Source of the DNA: Actinospineispora spinosispora DSM 44797
Lineage (GTDB): Bacteria; Actinomycetota; Actinomycetes; Mycobacteriales; Pseudonocardiaceae
NCBI RefSeq assembly: GCF_000429025.1
Contig: NZ_AUBB01000010.1
Location: 425,841-489,840 of the forward strand
Direction: 5' to 3'
DNA length: 64,000 bases
The position numbers and the translations under genes were made by a program. Shown here piece by piece: positions 40,455 to 49,222 of this stretch (positions within the stretch are counted from its first letter, which is position 1; each line of letters opens with the position of its first letter). The notes under the pieces were generated by a model that had not been told where the DNA came from, ran no database searches, and was given only the letters and a program-made list of their open reading frames with translations.

Positions 40455-41777
40455 TCAGCTCGCGTAGTGCGGGGTCCAGCTGGACCGGTCCACCCGCTGG
40501 GTGATCGGCAGCCCGAGGCGCTCCCGAAGCGAGCCCCGCGCGTACTCGCGCTTGTGCACACCCCGCTCCTGCAGGATGGGCACCACCAGGTCGACGAAGT
40601 CGGCGAGGCCCGTGGTCAGCGGCGGTGCGCTGATGCTCACCCCGTCATATGCGCCCCGCACGAAGCCGTCGGTGATCAGGTCCGCGATCCGTTCCGGGGT
40701 GTCCACCACGACCCGGTGCCCGTAGCGGTCGTGGACCGCGTGCGCCAGCTCCCGCCAGCTCACGCCCGAGGGATCGACCGTGCCCCTGGTGACGATCCAC
40801 GGCCAGCGTCGGGTGGCCTCGGCGACGAGCCCGGCCGGGACGGTGGCGTCGTGGTCGTCGGACCGGAGGTCGACGCCGAGCGCCCCGGCGACCTCCCGGT
40901 ACCGGCTCGCCGGGGTGTTCAGTTCCATGAGCTCGCGGTGGAAGCTCCGCGCTTCGGCCTCCGTGCTCTTGACGTACGGCATGATTCCCGGCAGCAACCT
41001 CACCGCGTCCGCTCCGCGACCGGCGGCCTCGGCGCGGGAACGCAGGTCGGCGCGATAGGCACGGGAGTCCTCGACGGCGCCGAGGGTCGCGTACACCAGG
41101 TCCGCGTATCGCGCGGCGAGCTCGCGGCCGGCGGGCGACGGGCCCGCCTGGAACAGCACCGGTACCACCTGGGGCGATCGCGGCAGGCTCAGCGGCCCGC
41201 GCACCCGGACGTGGTCGCCCCGGAAGTTGACCGCGTGAATCCGGTCCGGGGAGACCAGGTCGCCCGTCGCCGGGTCGGCGAGCAGCGCGTCCGCCTCCCA
41301 GGCATGCCAGAGCTGGATCACCGCGTCGAGGCACTCGGTCGCCCGCTCGTAACGCTCGGCGCGAGGCAGTGACTCGGGCAGGCCGTGGTTGGCGGCGGCC
41401 TGCCCGGACGCCGACGTCACGATGTTCCACCCGGCTCTGCCCCCGGACAGGTGGTCGAGCGAGGCCAGCGATCTGGCCAGCTCGTACGGCGGGACGAAGG
41501 CCGTCCCGATGGTGGCGACCAGCCCGATGTGGGTCGTGTGGGTGGCCAGCGCGGTCATCACCTGGATCGGGCTCAGCGGCCACACCAGCGCGACGTCCGG
41601 GTCCGGGAACAGTGCCACGTCGTCCACCAGGAACACCAGGTCGAACAGGCCGCGCTCAGCGAGGCCGGCCTGCTCCAGGTAGTGGTCGAGCGACGTCGCC
41701 GCGCCGATCGGGAAGTCCGGGTGGCGCCACGTGGTCTGGGTACCGAGTACGTAGTTGAGCAGCAGGTGCTTCGTCAT
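40455..41777 (-). CDS. LLM-class FMN-dependent monooxygenase (NtaA/SnaA/DszA type)
   Basis: A 440-aa bacterial-luciferase-like monooxygenase of the NtaA/SnaA/DszA/EmoA family. Diagnostic blocks are LVFLVDDVALF (about 53), HIGLVATIGTAFVPPYELARSLASLDHLSGGRAGWNIVTS (about 88-128) and VLFQAGPSPAGRELAARYADLVYA (about 215-240). With FMNH2 from a separate reductase it oxidises nitrogen chelators such as NTA or EDTA, or sulfur heterocycles. The start ATG 41777 has GGAGAGGA upstream. It heads the operon and lies 38 bases downstream of an iron-box-like site. The flavin reductase partner is not in the window. Confidence 0.9.
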   Translation of the reverse strand: MTKHLLLNYVLGTQTTWRHPDFPIGAATSLDHYLEQAGLAERGLFDLVFLVDDVALFPDPDVALVWPLSPIQVMTALATHTTHIGLVATIGTAFVPPYELARSLASLDHLSGGRAGWNIVTSASGQAAANHGLPESLPRAERYERATECLDAVIQLWHAWEADALLADPATGDLVSPDRIHAVNFRGDHVRVRGPLSLPRSPQVVPVLFQAGPSPAGRELAARYADLVYATLGAVEDSRAYRADLRSRAEAAGRGADAVRLLPGIMPYVKSTEAEARSFHRELMELNTPASRYREVAGALGVDLRSDDHDATVPAGLVAEATRRWPWIVTRGTVDPSGVSWRELAHAVHDRYGHRVVVDTPERIADLITDGFVRGAYDGVSISAPPLTTGLADFVDLVVPILQERGVHKREYARGSLRERLGLPITQRVDRSSWTPHYAS

Positions 41778-41814
41778 GGGTCGGGTCCTCTCCAAGCCGG
41801 CGATGACCAGGTGG

Positions 41815-41834
41815 TTAGGCAAGCCTTAGCCTGA
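41815..41834 (-). promoter_or_regulatory. Iron-box-like site (DtxR/IdeR type)
   Basis: On the minus strand TCAGGCTAAGGCTTGCCTAA. With one base skipped it agrees at 15 of 19 positions with the DtxR/IdeR consensus TTAGGTTAGGCTAACCTAA quoted from memory. It is 38 bases upstream of the LLM monooxygenase ATG, where an iron repressor would block the promoter. The divergent matrixin starts 100 bases away on the other side and might share control. Confidence 0.6.
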
Positions 41835-41933
41835 CTTTTCAAGCCCACTTGAGGTCAAGACGGCGCCGTCGAGAAGATCTCCGGTGTTCTAGACTGCGCG
41901 ACGGGCGGATCCGGCCGATGTCGGGAGAGGGCT

Positions 41934-42842
41934 GTGCGACTCATACGCAGGGTCCGCGCGTGGCGCAGGTACCGGCACCTGTCGCGTCGTCTCGCCGAGC
42001 TGGACCGCCTCGACCGCCGGGCGGCGGCACAGCGGCGCCCGAAAGCGCCCGAGTACATCCTGGGCGGGCGGGCGAAGCTGTACCTCGTGCTGTTGACGGT
42101 GCTGGTCGGCGGCATCGGCGTGGTGAGCTGGTGGGAACCCTTCGGTCCTGGCCCCCGTGACCCGCTGGACTCGCTGCTGCCGACGGGCATGTCGTACGGC
42201 AGGCGGCCGGCGCCGACCACGAGTGGCGCGCACGCCTTCGTGATCCGGCTGCCGGACGGACAGCCGGTCACCTACGACGCGTGCCGGCCGATCCGTTACG
42301 TGGTCAATCCGGCGGGTATGCCACCCGGTGGGGACACGCTGATCACCGAGGCCGTCCAGGTCGTCAGCGCGGCGTCCGGCCTCACGTTCGACTACCTGGG
42401 CGTGACCGACGAGACACCGGGCGACCGTCGCCCGACCAGGCAGCCCGAGCGCTACGGCCCGGGGTGGGCTCCGGTACTGATCGCCTGGGTCGACCAGTCG
42501 GAGCTGGTGGCCGAGGCTCCCGCCGGGCCGGCCGATCCGGACACCGACGTCGAGGGGGAAGGTGGCAGCACCTCGGTGAGCCCCGGAGGTCCGGAGCTCA
42601 CCCGCTATGTCACCGGGCAGATCAGGCTGTCCCGTCAGGCGATCGCCGAGGACCTGACCCGCCGGGGCGGTGCGGCGATCGTCAGGGCGGTCATCGTGCA
42701 CGAGCTCGGACACGTGCTGGGGCTGGACCACGTTGCCGACCAGCATGAGCTCATGGCGCCGGTGAACACCGGCCAGACCGAGCTGGGCCCCGGTGACCGG
42801 CAGGGTTTCGCGGCAGTCGGCGCCGGCCCCTGCTGGCACTGA
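41934..42842 (+). CDS. Membrane-anchored matrixin-like zinc metalloprotease
   Basis: A 302-aa protein with a basic cytoplasmic N-terminus (residues 1-48), one membrane helix (about 49-68, LYLVLLTVLVGGIGVVSWW) and an extracellular catalytic domain. The zinc motif HELGHVLGLDH begins at His256, i.e. HExxHxxGxxH, and the Met-turn is HELM ten residues on; this is the metzincin/matrixin signature. It should cleave proteins at the cell surface. GTG start at 41934. Divergent from the iron-box-controlled monooxygenase operon. Confidence 0.9.
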   Translation: MRLIRRVRAWRRYRHLSRRLAELDRLDRRAAAQRRPKAPEYILGGRAKLYLVLLTVLVGGIGVVSWWEPFGPGPRDPLDSLLPTGMSYGRRPAPTTSGAHAFVIRLPDGQPVTYDACRPIRYVVNPAGMPPGGDTLITEAVQVVSAASGLTFDYLGVTDETPGDRRPTRQPERYGPGWAPVLIAWVDQSELVAEAPAGPADPDTDVEGEGGSTSVSPGGPELTRYVTGQIRLSRQAIAEDLTRRGGAAIVRAVIVHELGHVLGLDHVADQHELMAPVNTGQTELGPGDRQGFAAVGAGPCWH

Positions 42843-42850
42843 GCGACAGC

Positions 42851-42908
42851 CACTTCGCACACCCAGCCCGCACCACCTGTGCGCAGTGCACCGTGACTGT
42901 GCGAAGTG
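42851..42908. terminator. Bidirectional terminator-like hairpin
   Basis: CACTTCGCACA (42851-42861) pairs exactly with TGTGCGAAGTG (42898-42908), with GTGCGCAGTGCAC-type inner pairing. It separates the convergent matrixin and slipin genes. Confidence 0.75.
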
Positions 42909-42913
42909 CCGGT

Positions 42914-43822
42914 TCAGTGCGGGGTTTCCGTGGCGGGGGCGGGTGCGCCGTTCAGCGACGGGGTCTGGGTGGGGGAGTCCAGTGCTTTGGGTGGGGCCGC
43001 TTCCGGGGCGGTGGCGTGCTCCCGGTCAGCGCCGTCGGTGGCTGTGGTGTCGGTACTGGGTGTGGCGCGTTCCAGGAAGCGCAGCAGCTCCACCGGGAAC
43101 GGGAGTACCAGGGTGGAGTTCTTCTCCGCCGCGACCTCCACGACGGTCTGGAGCAGGCGTAGCTGCAGCGCGGCGGGGTGTTCGGTCATGACCTCGGCGG
43201 CCTGGGCGAGCTTCCGTGAGGCCTGTAGCTCACCCTCGGCGGTGATCACCCTCGACCGGCGTTCCCGCTCGGCTTCGGCCTGCCGCGACATCGACCGTTT
43301 CATCGACTCCGGCAACGCGACGTCCTTGATCTCGACCCGGTCGATGTGCACACCCCAGCCCAACGCCGGGCTGTCGATCATCAGCTCGAGGCCCTCGTTG
43401 AGGTGCTCGCGGTTGGACAGCAGGTCGTCGAGGTCGCTCTTGCCGATGATCGACCGCAACGACGCCAGCGCGACCTGTCTGATCGCCGACTCGTAGTCCT
43501 GGACGTCGACGACGACCTTCACCGGGTCGATCACCCGGAAGTAGACCACCGCATCGACGCGGACGGTGACGTTGTCGCGGGTGATCCCGTCCTGCGCGGG
43601 CACCGGCATGGTCACGACCTGCATGTTGACCTTGTTGAGGCGGTCGACGAACGGTGCGATCACCGCCAGCCCGGGGCCGAGGACGTCGGGCCTGACCCGG
43701 CCGAACCGGAACACCACGCCGCGCTCGTACTGCTTGATCACCCGCAGGCTCGACCCGGCACCCACCACGCAGACGACTGCGAGAGTGGCAAGCAGGGCGA
43801 GTAGTACCGAAAAGACGATCAT
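42914..43822 (-). CDS. SPFH/Band 7 family protein (slipin/stomatin-like)
   Basis: A 302-aa membrane-microdomain scaffold protein. There is an N-terminal membrane helix (residues 2-24), then a Band 7 domain beginning RVIKQYERGVVFRFGRV (about 27-43), with VTRDNVTVRVDAVVYFRV-type strand and a coiled-coil ESMKRSMSRQAEAERERRSRVI (about 172-195). The C-terminal 40 residues are Pro/Thr/Ala-rich. Slipins organise lipid domains and are often paired with a NfeD protease, but none is found here. ATG 43822. Confidence 0.93.
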   Translation of the reverse strand: MIVFSVLLALLATLAVVCVVGAGSSLRVIKQYERGVVFRFGRVRPDVLGPGLAVIAPFVDRLNKVNMQVVTMPVPAQDGITRDNVTVRVDAVVYFRVIDPVKVVVDVQDYESAIRQVALASLRSIIGKSDLDDLLSNREHLNEGLELMIDSPALGWGVHIDRVEIKDVALPESMKRSMSRQAEAERERRSRVITAEGELQASRKLAQAAEVMTEHPAALQLRLLQTVVEVAAEKNSTLVLPFPVELLRFLERATPSTDTTATDGADREHATAPEAAPPKALDSPTQTPSLNGAPAPATETPH

Positions 43823-43954
43823 GACGTTCCTCCGGCATGGATCCGAGGTCTCGTCGAACCAGTTCGGCGGCCGGCCTCACTCGAATTTCGTATCGTAACA
43901 CGACATAAACTGATCATCGACTGTTTCGGCGACGAGCGAGATCGGCGAACTTTG

Positions 43955-43960
43955 TATACT
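43955..43960 (+). promoter_or_regulatory. -10 element of aldehyde dehydrogenase promoter
   Basis: TATACT in the stretch TTTGTATACTG, 54 bases upstream of the chosen ATG at 44014, in a locally AT-rich segment. No good -35 is seen 17 bases upstream, so an activator or an extended -10 is possible. Confidence 0.5.
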
Positions 43961-44013
43961 GTATGGAATTGACGAGTCTGCGATCCGGTAGAAAAGCGGA
44001 GGCCTGCGCCCTC

Positions 44014-45375
44014 ATGTACACAGTCACCAACCCCGCGACGGGTGAACTGATCGAGAAGATCGAGAATGCGACCGACGGGGAGGTGCTGGCCGCGATCGAG
44101 CGGGTCCACGCCGGGTTCTCGTCATGGCGTCGTCGTCCGCTCGCGGAGCGCGCGACGATCGTGTCGCGCGCCGCGGAGCTGTTCGCCGAACGGGCCGACG
44201 AGCTGGCCGCGATCATGACGCTGGAGATGGGCAAACGGATCAACGAGGGCCGGGGCGAGATCGGCATCGTCGTCGACATCTTCAACTACTACGCAGATCA
44301 TGCGTCCGAGCTTCTCGCCGACGAGCCGCTGTCGATCACCGGCGGAGAGGCAGTCATCGCGAAGGAGCCGATCGGGGCCCTGATCGGGATCATGCCGTGG
44401 AACTTCCCGTGCTACCAGGTGGCCCGATTCGTGGCCCCCAACCTGGTCCTCGGTAACACGATCCTGCTCAAGCACGCCTCGATCTGCCCCCGGTCCGCCG
44501 CCGCGATCGAGCGGGTGCTCCGCGACGCCGGAGTTCCCGACGACGTGTATCGCAACGTCTTCGCCTCCAGCCGGCAGATCCCGTGGATGCTCGCCGACCC
44601 GCGCATCCAGGGTGTCTCACTGACCGGCAGCGAACAGGCGGGCATCTCGGTCGCCGCCGAGGCCGGTAAGAACCTCAAGAAGGCCGTGCTGGAACTGGGC
44701 GGGTCCGATCCGCTGATCGTGCTGGACGCCACCGACATGGACGAGACGGTGAAAGCCACCGCGACGGCCAGGATGCGCAACTGCGGACAGTCCTGCAACG
44801 CCCCGAAGCGCATGATCGTGCTGGCCGACATCTACGAGGAGTTCGTCGAGCGGCTGACCGAGCGGGTCGCCGGGTACTACGTGCCGGGTGACCCCTCGGA
44901 CCCGGAGACGACGCTGCCGCCGCTGGCGTCGAACTCGGCGGCCGACGAAGTGGCCGCCCAGGTGGCCGAGGCGGTCCGCCAGGGCGCCACGCTGCGTGCC
45001 GGCGGCCACCGGATCGACCGGCCCGGCGCCTACCTGGAGGCGACCGTGCTGACCGACGTGACCCCGGACATGACCGCCTACTACGAGGAGATCTTCGGGC
45101 CGGTGGTCCTGGTGTTCCGCGCCGCGACCGAGGCGGAGGCGATCACGATCGCCAACGACACGCCGTTCGGGCTCGGCGCCAGCGTGTGGGGCAGCGATAG
45201 GGACAGGGCGCGTCGGGTGGCCGAGCAGATCGACGCCGGCATGGTCTACCTGAACCGGGCGGGCGGCTCGCAGGCCGACCTGCCCTTCGGTGGGATCAAA
45301 CGCTCCGGCATGGGGCGCGAGCTAGGCCCGCTGGGTATCGAGGAGTTCATGAACAAGAAGTCCATCCGCCTCTAG
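44014..45375 (+). CDS. NAD(P)-dependent aldehyde dehydrogenase, succinate-semialdehyde type
   Basis: A 453-aa aldehyde dehydrogenase. PWNFPCYQVARF (about 128), SLTGSEQAG (about 205), the catalytic Glu in LELGGSDPL (about 232) and Cys in NCGQSCNAPKR (about 265) are all in place, as is the C-terminal PFGGIKRSGMGREL. The short N-terminus and sequence favour the succinate-semialdehyde/GabD-like branch. ATG 44014 with GGAGG about 11 bases upstream is preferred to ATG 43963, which lies almost on the -10. It would feed succinate to the TCA cycle, matching GABA-type permeases elsewhere in the window (inference). Confidence 0.92.
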   Translation: MYTVTNPATGELIEKIENATDGEVLAAIERVHAGFSSWRRRPLAERATIVSRAAELFAERADELAAIMTLEMGKRINEGRGEIGIVVDIFNYYADHASELLADEPLSITGGEAVIAKEPIGALIGIMPWNFPCYQVARFVAPNLVLGNTILLKHASICPRSAAAIERVLRDAGVPDDVYRNVFASSRQIPWMLADPRIQGVSLTGSEQAGISVAAEAGKNLKKAVLELGGSDPLIVLDATDMDETVKATATARMRNCGQSCNAPKRMIVLADIYEEFVERLTERVAGYYVPGDPSDPETTLPPLASNSAADEVAAQVAEAVRQGATLRAGGHRIDRPGAYLEATVLTDVTPDMTAYYEEIFGPVVLVFRAATEAEAITIANDTPFGLGASVWGSDRDRARRVAEQIDAGMVYLNRAGGSQADLPFGGIKRSGMGRELGPLGIEEFMNKKSIRL

Positions 45376-45387
45376 ACGGTACGACCT

Positions 45388-45449
45388 CGCAGACCTTGAT
45401 GTCGTGTCGCAGACGTTGCAACGTCTGCGACACGACACGAGGCTCTGCG
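45388..45449. terminator. Bidirectional terminator-like hairpin, family A (copy 2)
   Basis: CGCAGACC...GGCTCTGCG outer arms and a GTGTCGCAGACGTTG/CAACGTCTGCGACAC inner stem, near-perfect. Sequence and length match copy 1 at 12247-12308. It closes the convergent aldehyde dehydrogenase and TetR genes. Confidence 0.8.
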
Positions 45450-45477
45450 AAGCGGTGCAGGTGTGACCGGCGTACTC

Positions 45478-46095
45478 CTATCGACGTGCCGCGTAGGTCT
45501 GCAGGTAGGCCGTGATCAGGCGGCCCGCTTCGACGATCGTCGCGTCGTCGGCGGTGGGGCTGCGGCGGAACGCCACGTCGACGAGCCGGTCGCCCGCCTC
45601 GAAAGCGAGCTGCACAACGAACACCGGGGTGTCGGCCGCCACTAGGTCCCGGTCGACCAGGAAGCGGTGAACCTGGTCGGCCTGGGTTCTGTCGAACTGG
45701 CGGGACAGCTCGGTCAGTGCCGGGCTGCGCCCCGCGAACCACAGCTCCACCAGGCTCCGGTGCTCCCGGAAGTACGTGATCAGGGTGTCGAGGAAGGTGT
45801 CGACGACCTCTGGCAGCGTGTGGGGGTTCCGGTCGCTCAGCGCGCCGGCGATGCGCTCGTCCGCCGCGCTCACGTGGCGTTGCATGATCTCGGCGTCGAC
45901 CTGATGTCGGTCGGCGAAGTAGTGGTAGATCGACGCGATCGGGACGCCGGCGCGTTCACCGATCGCCTTGAGCGTGGCCGCCTCGTAGCCCTGTTCCTCC
46001 AGTAGTGCCTCGGCGGCGTCGAGGAGCGTCCGCGCGCGCTCGACTCCTCGACGCTGCACCACACCGGTCCGGCTCTCCGGCTTCGATCTCGCCAT
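45478..46095 (-). CDS. TetR family regulator
   Basis: A 205-aa TetR protein with HTH IGERAGVPIASIYHYFADRHQVD (about residues 44-66). ATG 46095 is chosen from the start of the fold; upstream codons in the same frame run into the divergent promoter. It is divergent from the saccharopine-dehydrogenase-like gene at 46224, with a perfect eight-base-arm inverted repeat between them (46131-46151). It very probably represses that gene and itself. Confidence 0.91.
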   Translation of the reverse strand: MARSKPESRTGVVQRRGVERARTLLDAAEALLEEQGYEAATLKAIGERAGVPIASIYHYFADRHQVDAEIMQRHVSAADERIAGALSDRNPHTLPEVVDTFLDTLITYFREHRSLVELWFAGRSPALTELSRQFDRTQADQVHRFLVDRDLVAADTPVFVVQLAFEAGDRLVDVAFRRSPTADDATIVEAGRLITAYLQTYAARR

Positions 46096-46130
46096 GGGCG
46101 ACAGTTTGACAGCGCCGTCAGCCGTTCGTA

Positions 46131-46151
46131 AACTCGAAACCGATTCGAGTT
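46131..46151. promoter_or_regulatory. Operator of divergent TetR / dehydrogenase-like gene
   Basis: AACTCGAA-ACCGA-TTCGAGTT: exact eight-base arms with five-base spacer. It lies 36 bases from the TetR start and 73 from the plus-strand start. AT-content is raised around it, consistent with overlapping promoters. Confidence 0.75.
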
Positions 46152-46223
46152 CGTGTTTTGCGGCTGAGGTGCCCTCACGGATCGCCGCGAGCTCGTCGGA
46201 GCCGACACCACCGGAGGTCTCGC

Positions 46224-47501
46224 ATGACGGCACGACGGATCGTCTTCATCGGTGCCGCCGGCGAGATGTGCCGCGTGGCCGTCGAGCGCTTCGCCGTCGC
46301 CGGCGGTGACTGGCAGCTGACCCTCACCGACATCCACCCCGAGCGACTCGAGCCGCTACTCGCCCGGCTCCCGAGCGGTTGTGCCACCACCCGGCGGCTC
46401 GACCTGTTCGACCGCGACAGCCTGCTCGAGGTGATCGACGGCGCCGCGCTCGTCGTCCTCGGCGCCGGCCCGTACACCCGCACGTCCGAGCCCGTCCTCA
46501 CCGCCTGTCTGACGGCGGGCGTGCCGTACCTCGACTTCGACGACGACGTCGAGAGCACCCAGGCCGCGCTGGCGCTCTACAGTCGGGCACGGGACGCGGG
46601 CGTGCCGTGCTACGTCGGCTGCGGCGCCTCACCCGGGATGAGCAACGTGCTGGCCGTCGACGCCGCCGGTGATCTCGACTCCGTGTACAGCATCGACATG
46701 TGCTGGGTGGTCGGGGACGAACGGCCGGGCATCGGGCGGGCCGTGCTCGAACATCTGCTGCACATCGCCGCCGGCCCATGCCTGACCTGGGCGAACGGCG
46801 GGCCCGCGATGCACAGGACCTGGGTCGAGACCGACATCGTGCCGATGGGCGGGAGCCTGGGCGACCTGCTGCTGTACGAGACCGCGCACCCCGAGGCGGT
46901 GACCGTGCCCCGCCGCTACCCCGACGCCAACCGGATCCGGGTACTCGGTGGACTGGACCCGGCTCCGTTCAACGGCCTCGCCCGGGGGCTCGGGCTGGCC
47001 GTCGAGCGGGGCGCGATGACGGTCGAGCAGGCGGTCGACTTCATGGTGGACCTCCTGGAGAACCGCCTCGGCACCGTCACCGGATGGCGCCACGCACTGG
47101 CCGGGATGGCCGGTCAGATCCGGCGTGGGGAGAGCACGACGCCGGAGCTGCTCCGGTTCCTCACCTCGGCCGCTCTGCGCCGCCCGGTGCCCTACCGAGG
47201 GGGACTCATGGCACGCGCGATCGGCATGCGTGACGGACAGGCGACGGTGGCGGTCCGGCGCATCCCGGTCAGCGGTCCGGACACCTATCTCATGCGCGAC
47301 ATGGCGGCCGTGACCGGAACCTCGTGCGCGGCGTTCATGGCGGTCGCGCTCGAGGCGAACGACGGTCGTGCGGGAGTGTTGGCCCCGGAGGACTGGGTCG
47401 CCCCGCCTGCCTTCTACGCCGCGTTGGAGCGGGTCGGCACACCACGCGCCGAGATCGTCGAGTCGCTCACCTCGCCCGGCCCGTCCTGCCCATACGGGTA
47501 G
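46224..47501 (+). CDS. Saccharopine dehydrogenase-like NAD(P)-binding protein
   Basis: A 425-aa protein with N-terminal Rossmann domain (IVFIGAAGEMCRVAV, residues 6-20) and the family blocks VVLGAGPYTRTSEPVLTACLTAGVPYLDFDDD (about 75-106) and CGASPGMSNVLA (about 132). It belongs to the saccharopine dehydrogenase NADP-binding group, which includes lysine, carboxynorspermidine and carboxylate reductases as well as many unassigned catabolic enzymes. ATG 46224 preceded by CCGGAGGT. Divergent from a TetR regulator; nothing in the operon downstream. Confidence 0.86.
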   Translation: MTARRIVFIGAAGEMCRVAVERFAVAGGDWQLTLTDIHPERLEPLLARLPSGCATTRRLDLFDRDSLLEVIDGAALVVLGAGPYTRTSEPVLTACLTAGVPYLDFDDDVESTQAALALYSRARDAGVPCYVGCGASPGMSNVLAVDAAGDLDSVYSIDMCWVVGDERPGIGRAVLEHLLHIAAGPCLTWANGGPAMHRTWVETDIVPMGGSLGDLLLYETAHPEAVTVPRRYPDANRIRVLGGLDPAPFNGLARGLGLAVERGAMTVEQAVDFMVDLLENRLGTVTGWRHALAGMAGQIRRGESTTPELLRFLTSAALRRPVPYRGGLMARAIGMRDGQATVAVRRIPVSGPDTYLMRDMAAVTGTSCAAFMAVALEANDGRAGVLAPEDWVAPPAFYAALERVGTPRAEIVESLTSPGPSCPYG

Positions 47502-47605
47502 GACGCCGTGGGCCGTAACGGCGGAGATGGGTCGTCAGGTTTCGCATATCGCACGGTGGCGCTTTACTACAGGTTGCACCGCAGCCGGCCGTAGGAGGTG
47601 CCGCA

Positions 47606-49222
47606 GTGCGCGAACCCGTGGGTGTCCGGGCCGAGTACCTGCTCGACGCCGGACGCTCGCACACCATCTCCGACGGCCTGCGCCCGGTGCTCGCCGAGAT
47701 TCGTGGGCTCCTCGGCGCGACCGTGGGGCTCGTCACCTACCGTCCTCGGACGCCCGGCGCGCACCTGCTGGTCCTGGCCGCCGACGCACCCGGTCTGCCC
47801 GGGTCGCCGCTGGTCAACGAGACCTTCCGGGCCAGCGGGTTGCCGGTGCGCAGGGCGTCGGCACTCGCCGACGTCGAGCTGGTCTCCACACTGCGGCCTT
47901 ACCGGATCGTGTTGCGGTCGGCGGTCGTCGTGCCGTGGAGCGACCCGTACGGCGACGGCATGGTCGTCGTCGGATGTACCGGCGTGCGCCCCGGGATTCC
48001 CGAGCCCGCGTCGGAGCTGGTCCGCAGGTTCCGCTGCGACCTGCGACGCAGCATGTCCTCGGCCCGTCGGCACGGTGCAACGGAGATCAACCGAGACCTG
48101 CAACGGGCGATGAAGGAGGTCGCGGCGGCCACGGTCGACTGTGCGGACGCCGGCGAGGCACTGACGACCCTGCTGGTGTCGGCGAAATGGCTGCTCGACT
48201 CCGAGGTGGCCTACCTGTCGTTGCCCGAGGACGACGTGGAGACCTTCACGTTCGACCAGGTGCTCGGTATCCGGACCCCGGCCTTCCGGCACCTGCGGAT
48301 CCGCGAGGGGCAGGGACTGGGAGGGCTGGCCCGGACGCTGCGCCAGCCGGTCCGGTCGTCGAACTACGCCGACGACTCCCGGTTGTTCGCCGCACCGGTC
48401 GCCGAGACGGCGGGGGAGGGGATCGTGTCGGCCATGGCGACGCCGATCGTGGTCGACGACCAGGTCCAGGCGGTGCTCTACGTCGGCGAACGTGCGCTGC
48501 GACCGTTCAGCGAGACCGACGAGGAAGTGCTCGGGGAGTTCGCCGAGTACGCCAAGCTGGGGCTCAAGCGTCAGGCGACCGAGGAGTACCGGCGCGATGT
48601 GCTGCGCCGTCAGGAACAGGAGCGGCTGGCCTACGACCTGCACGACACCGCCGTCCGGGGCCTGTTGGAGATCGGTTTCGCCGCGGAGCGGGCCCGCGCG
48701 GCCGCTCACGGCGGCCCGGACGTCGAAGCCGGGCTGGACTCGATCGCCGCTGCCGCCGAGCGCTGTATGGAGGCCCTGCGCGGCCAGCTGGACCTGCTGA
48801 TCCAGGGCGGCGCGGACCGTACGGCCGGCGCCGTGCTCGAGGAGATCGCGGAAGCCTCGCTGCGTCCCGAGGCCCGGCACCGGTTCGTCGTGCACGGGTC
48901 GGATGTGGTGCTGCCCGACCCGGTGGCCGACGCGTTCGTCCGGATCGGGCAGGAAGCACTGGTGAACGTCGATCTGCACGCGGCCGGGACGGCCGCGGAC
49001 GTGACCCTGAGCAGGACGGCGGACGGCTGGGTCCTCTCGGTCGTCAACGAGGGCGCCGCGGGTCAGGGCGAGCCGACGGACGAGGGCCGGTCACGTGCAC
49101 ACCTCGGCCTGTCCGCGATGCAGCGGGCGGCCGGCCGGGTGCTCGGTCGCATCGAGCGGTTCTCCTCACCGGACGGTGGTCACGTGCTGCGCGCGATCGT
49201 GCCCGCGACCGGTGGACGATGA
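47606..49222 (+). CDS. GAF-domain sensor histidine kinase (NarL type)
   Basis: A 538-aa cytoplasmic kinase. The N-terminal 160 residues are an IclR/GAF-like region, a second GAF domain spans about 165-325, and the HisKA_3 domain has ERLAYDLHDTAVRG with phospho-His346. In the ATPase domain the N-box is IGQEALVNVDLHAAG (about 450), but the usual D-x-G-x-G of the G1 box reads NEGAAG, with Asn481 where Asp is expected. GTG 47606 follows AGGAGG by about seven bases. The stop overlaps the response regulator start by four bases (ATGA). Input is unknown; no membrane helix. Confidence 0.9.
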   Translation: MREPVGVRAEYLLDAGRSHTISDGLRPVLAEIRGLLGATVGLVTYRPRTPGAHLLVLAADAPGLPGSPLVNETFRASGLPVRRASALADVELVSTLRPYRIVLRSAVVVPWSDPYGDGMVVVGCTGVRPGIPEPASELVRRFRCDLRRSMSSARRHGATEINRDLQRAMKEVAAATVDCADAGEALTTLLVSAKWLLDSEVAYLSLPEDDVETFTFDQVLGIRTPAFRHLRIREGQGLGGLARTLRQPVRSSNYADDSRLFAAPVAETAGEGIVSAMATPIVVDDQVQAVLYVGERALRPFSETDEEVLGEFAEYAKLGLKRQATEEYRRDVLRRQEQERLAYDLHDTAVRGLLEIGFAAERARAAAHGGPDVEAGLDSIAAAAERCMEALRGQLDLLIQGGADRTAGAVLEEIAEASLRPEARHRFVVHGSDVVLPDPVADAFVRIGQEALVNVDLHAAGTAADVTLSRTADGWVLSVVNEGAAGQGEPTDEGRSRAHLGLSAMQRAAGRVLGRIERFSSPDGGHVLRAIVPATGGR

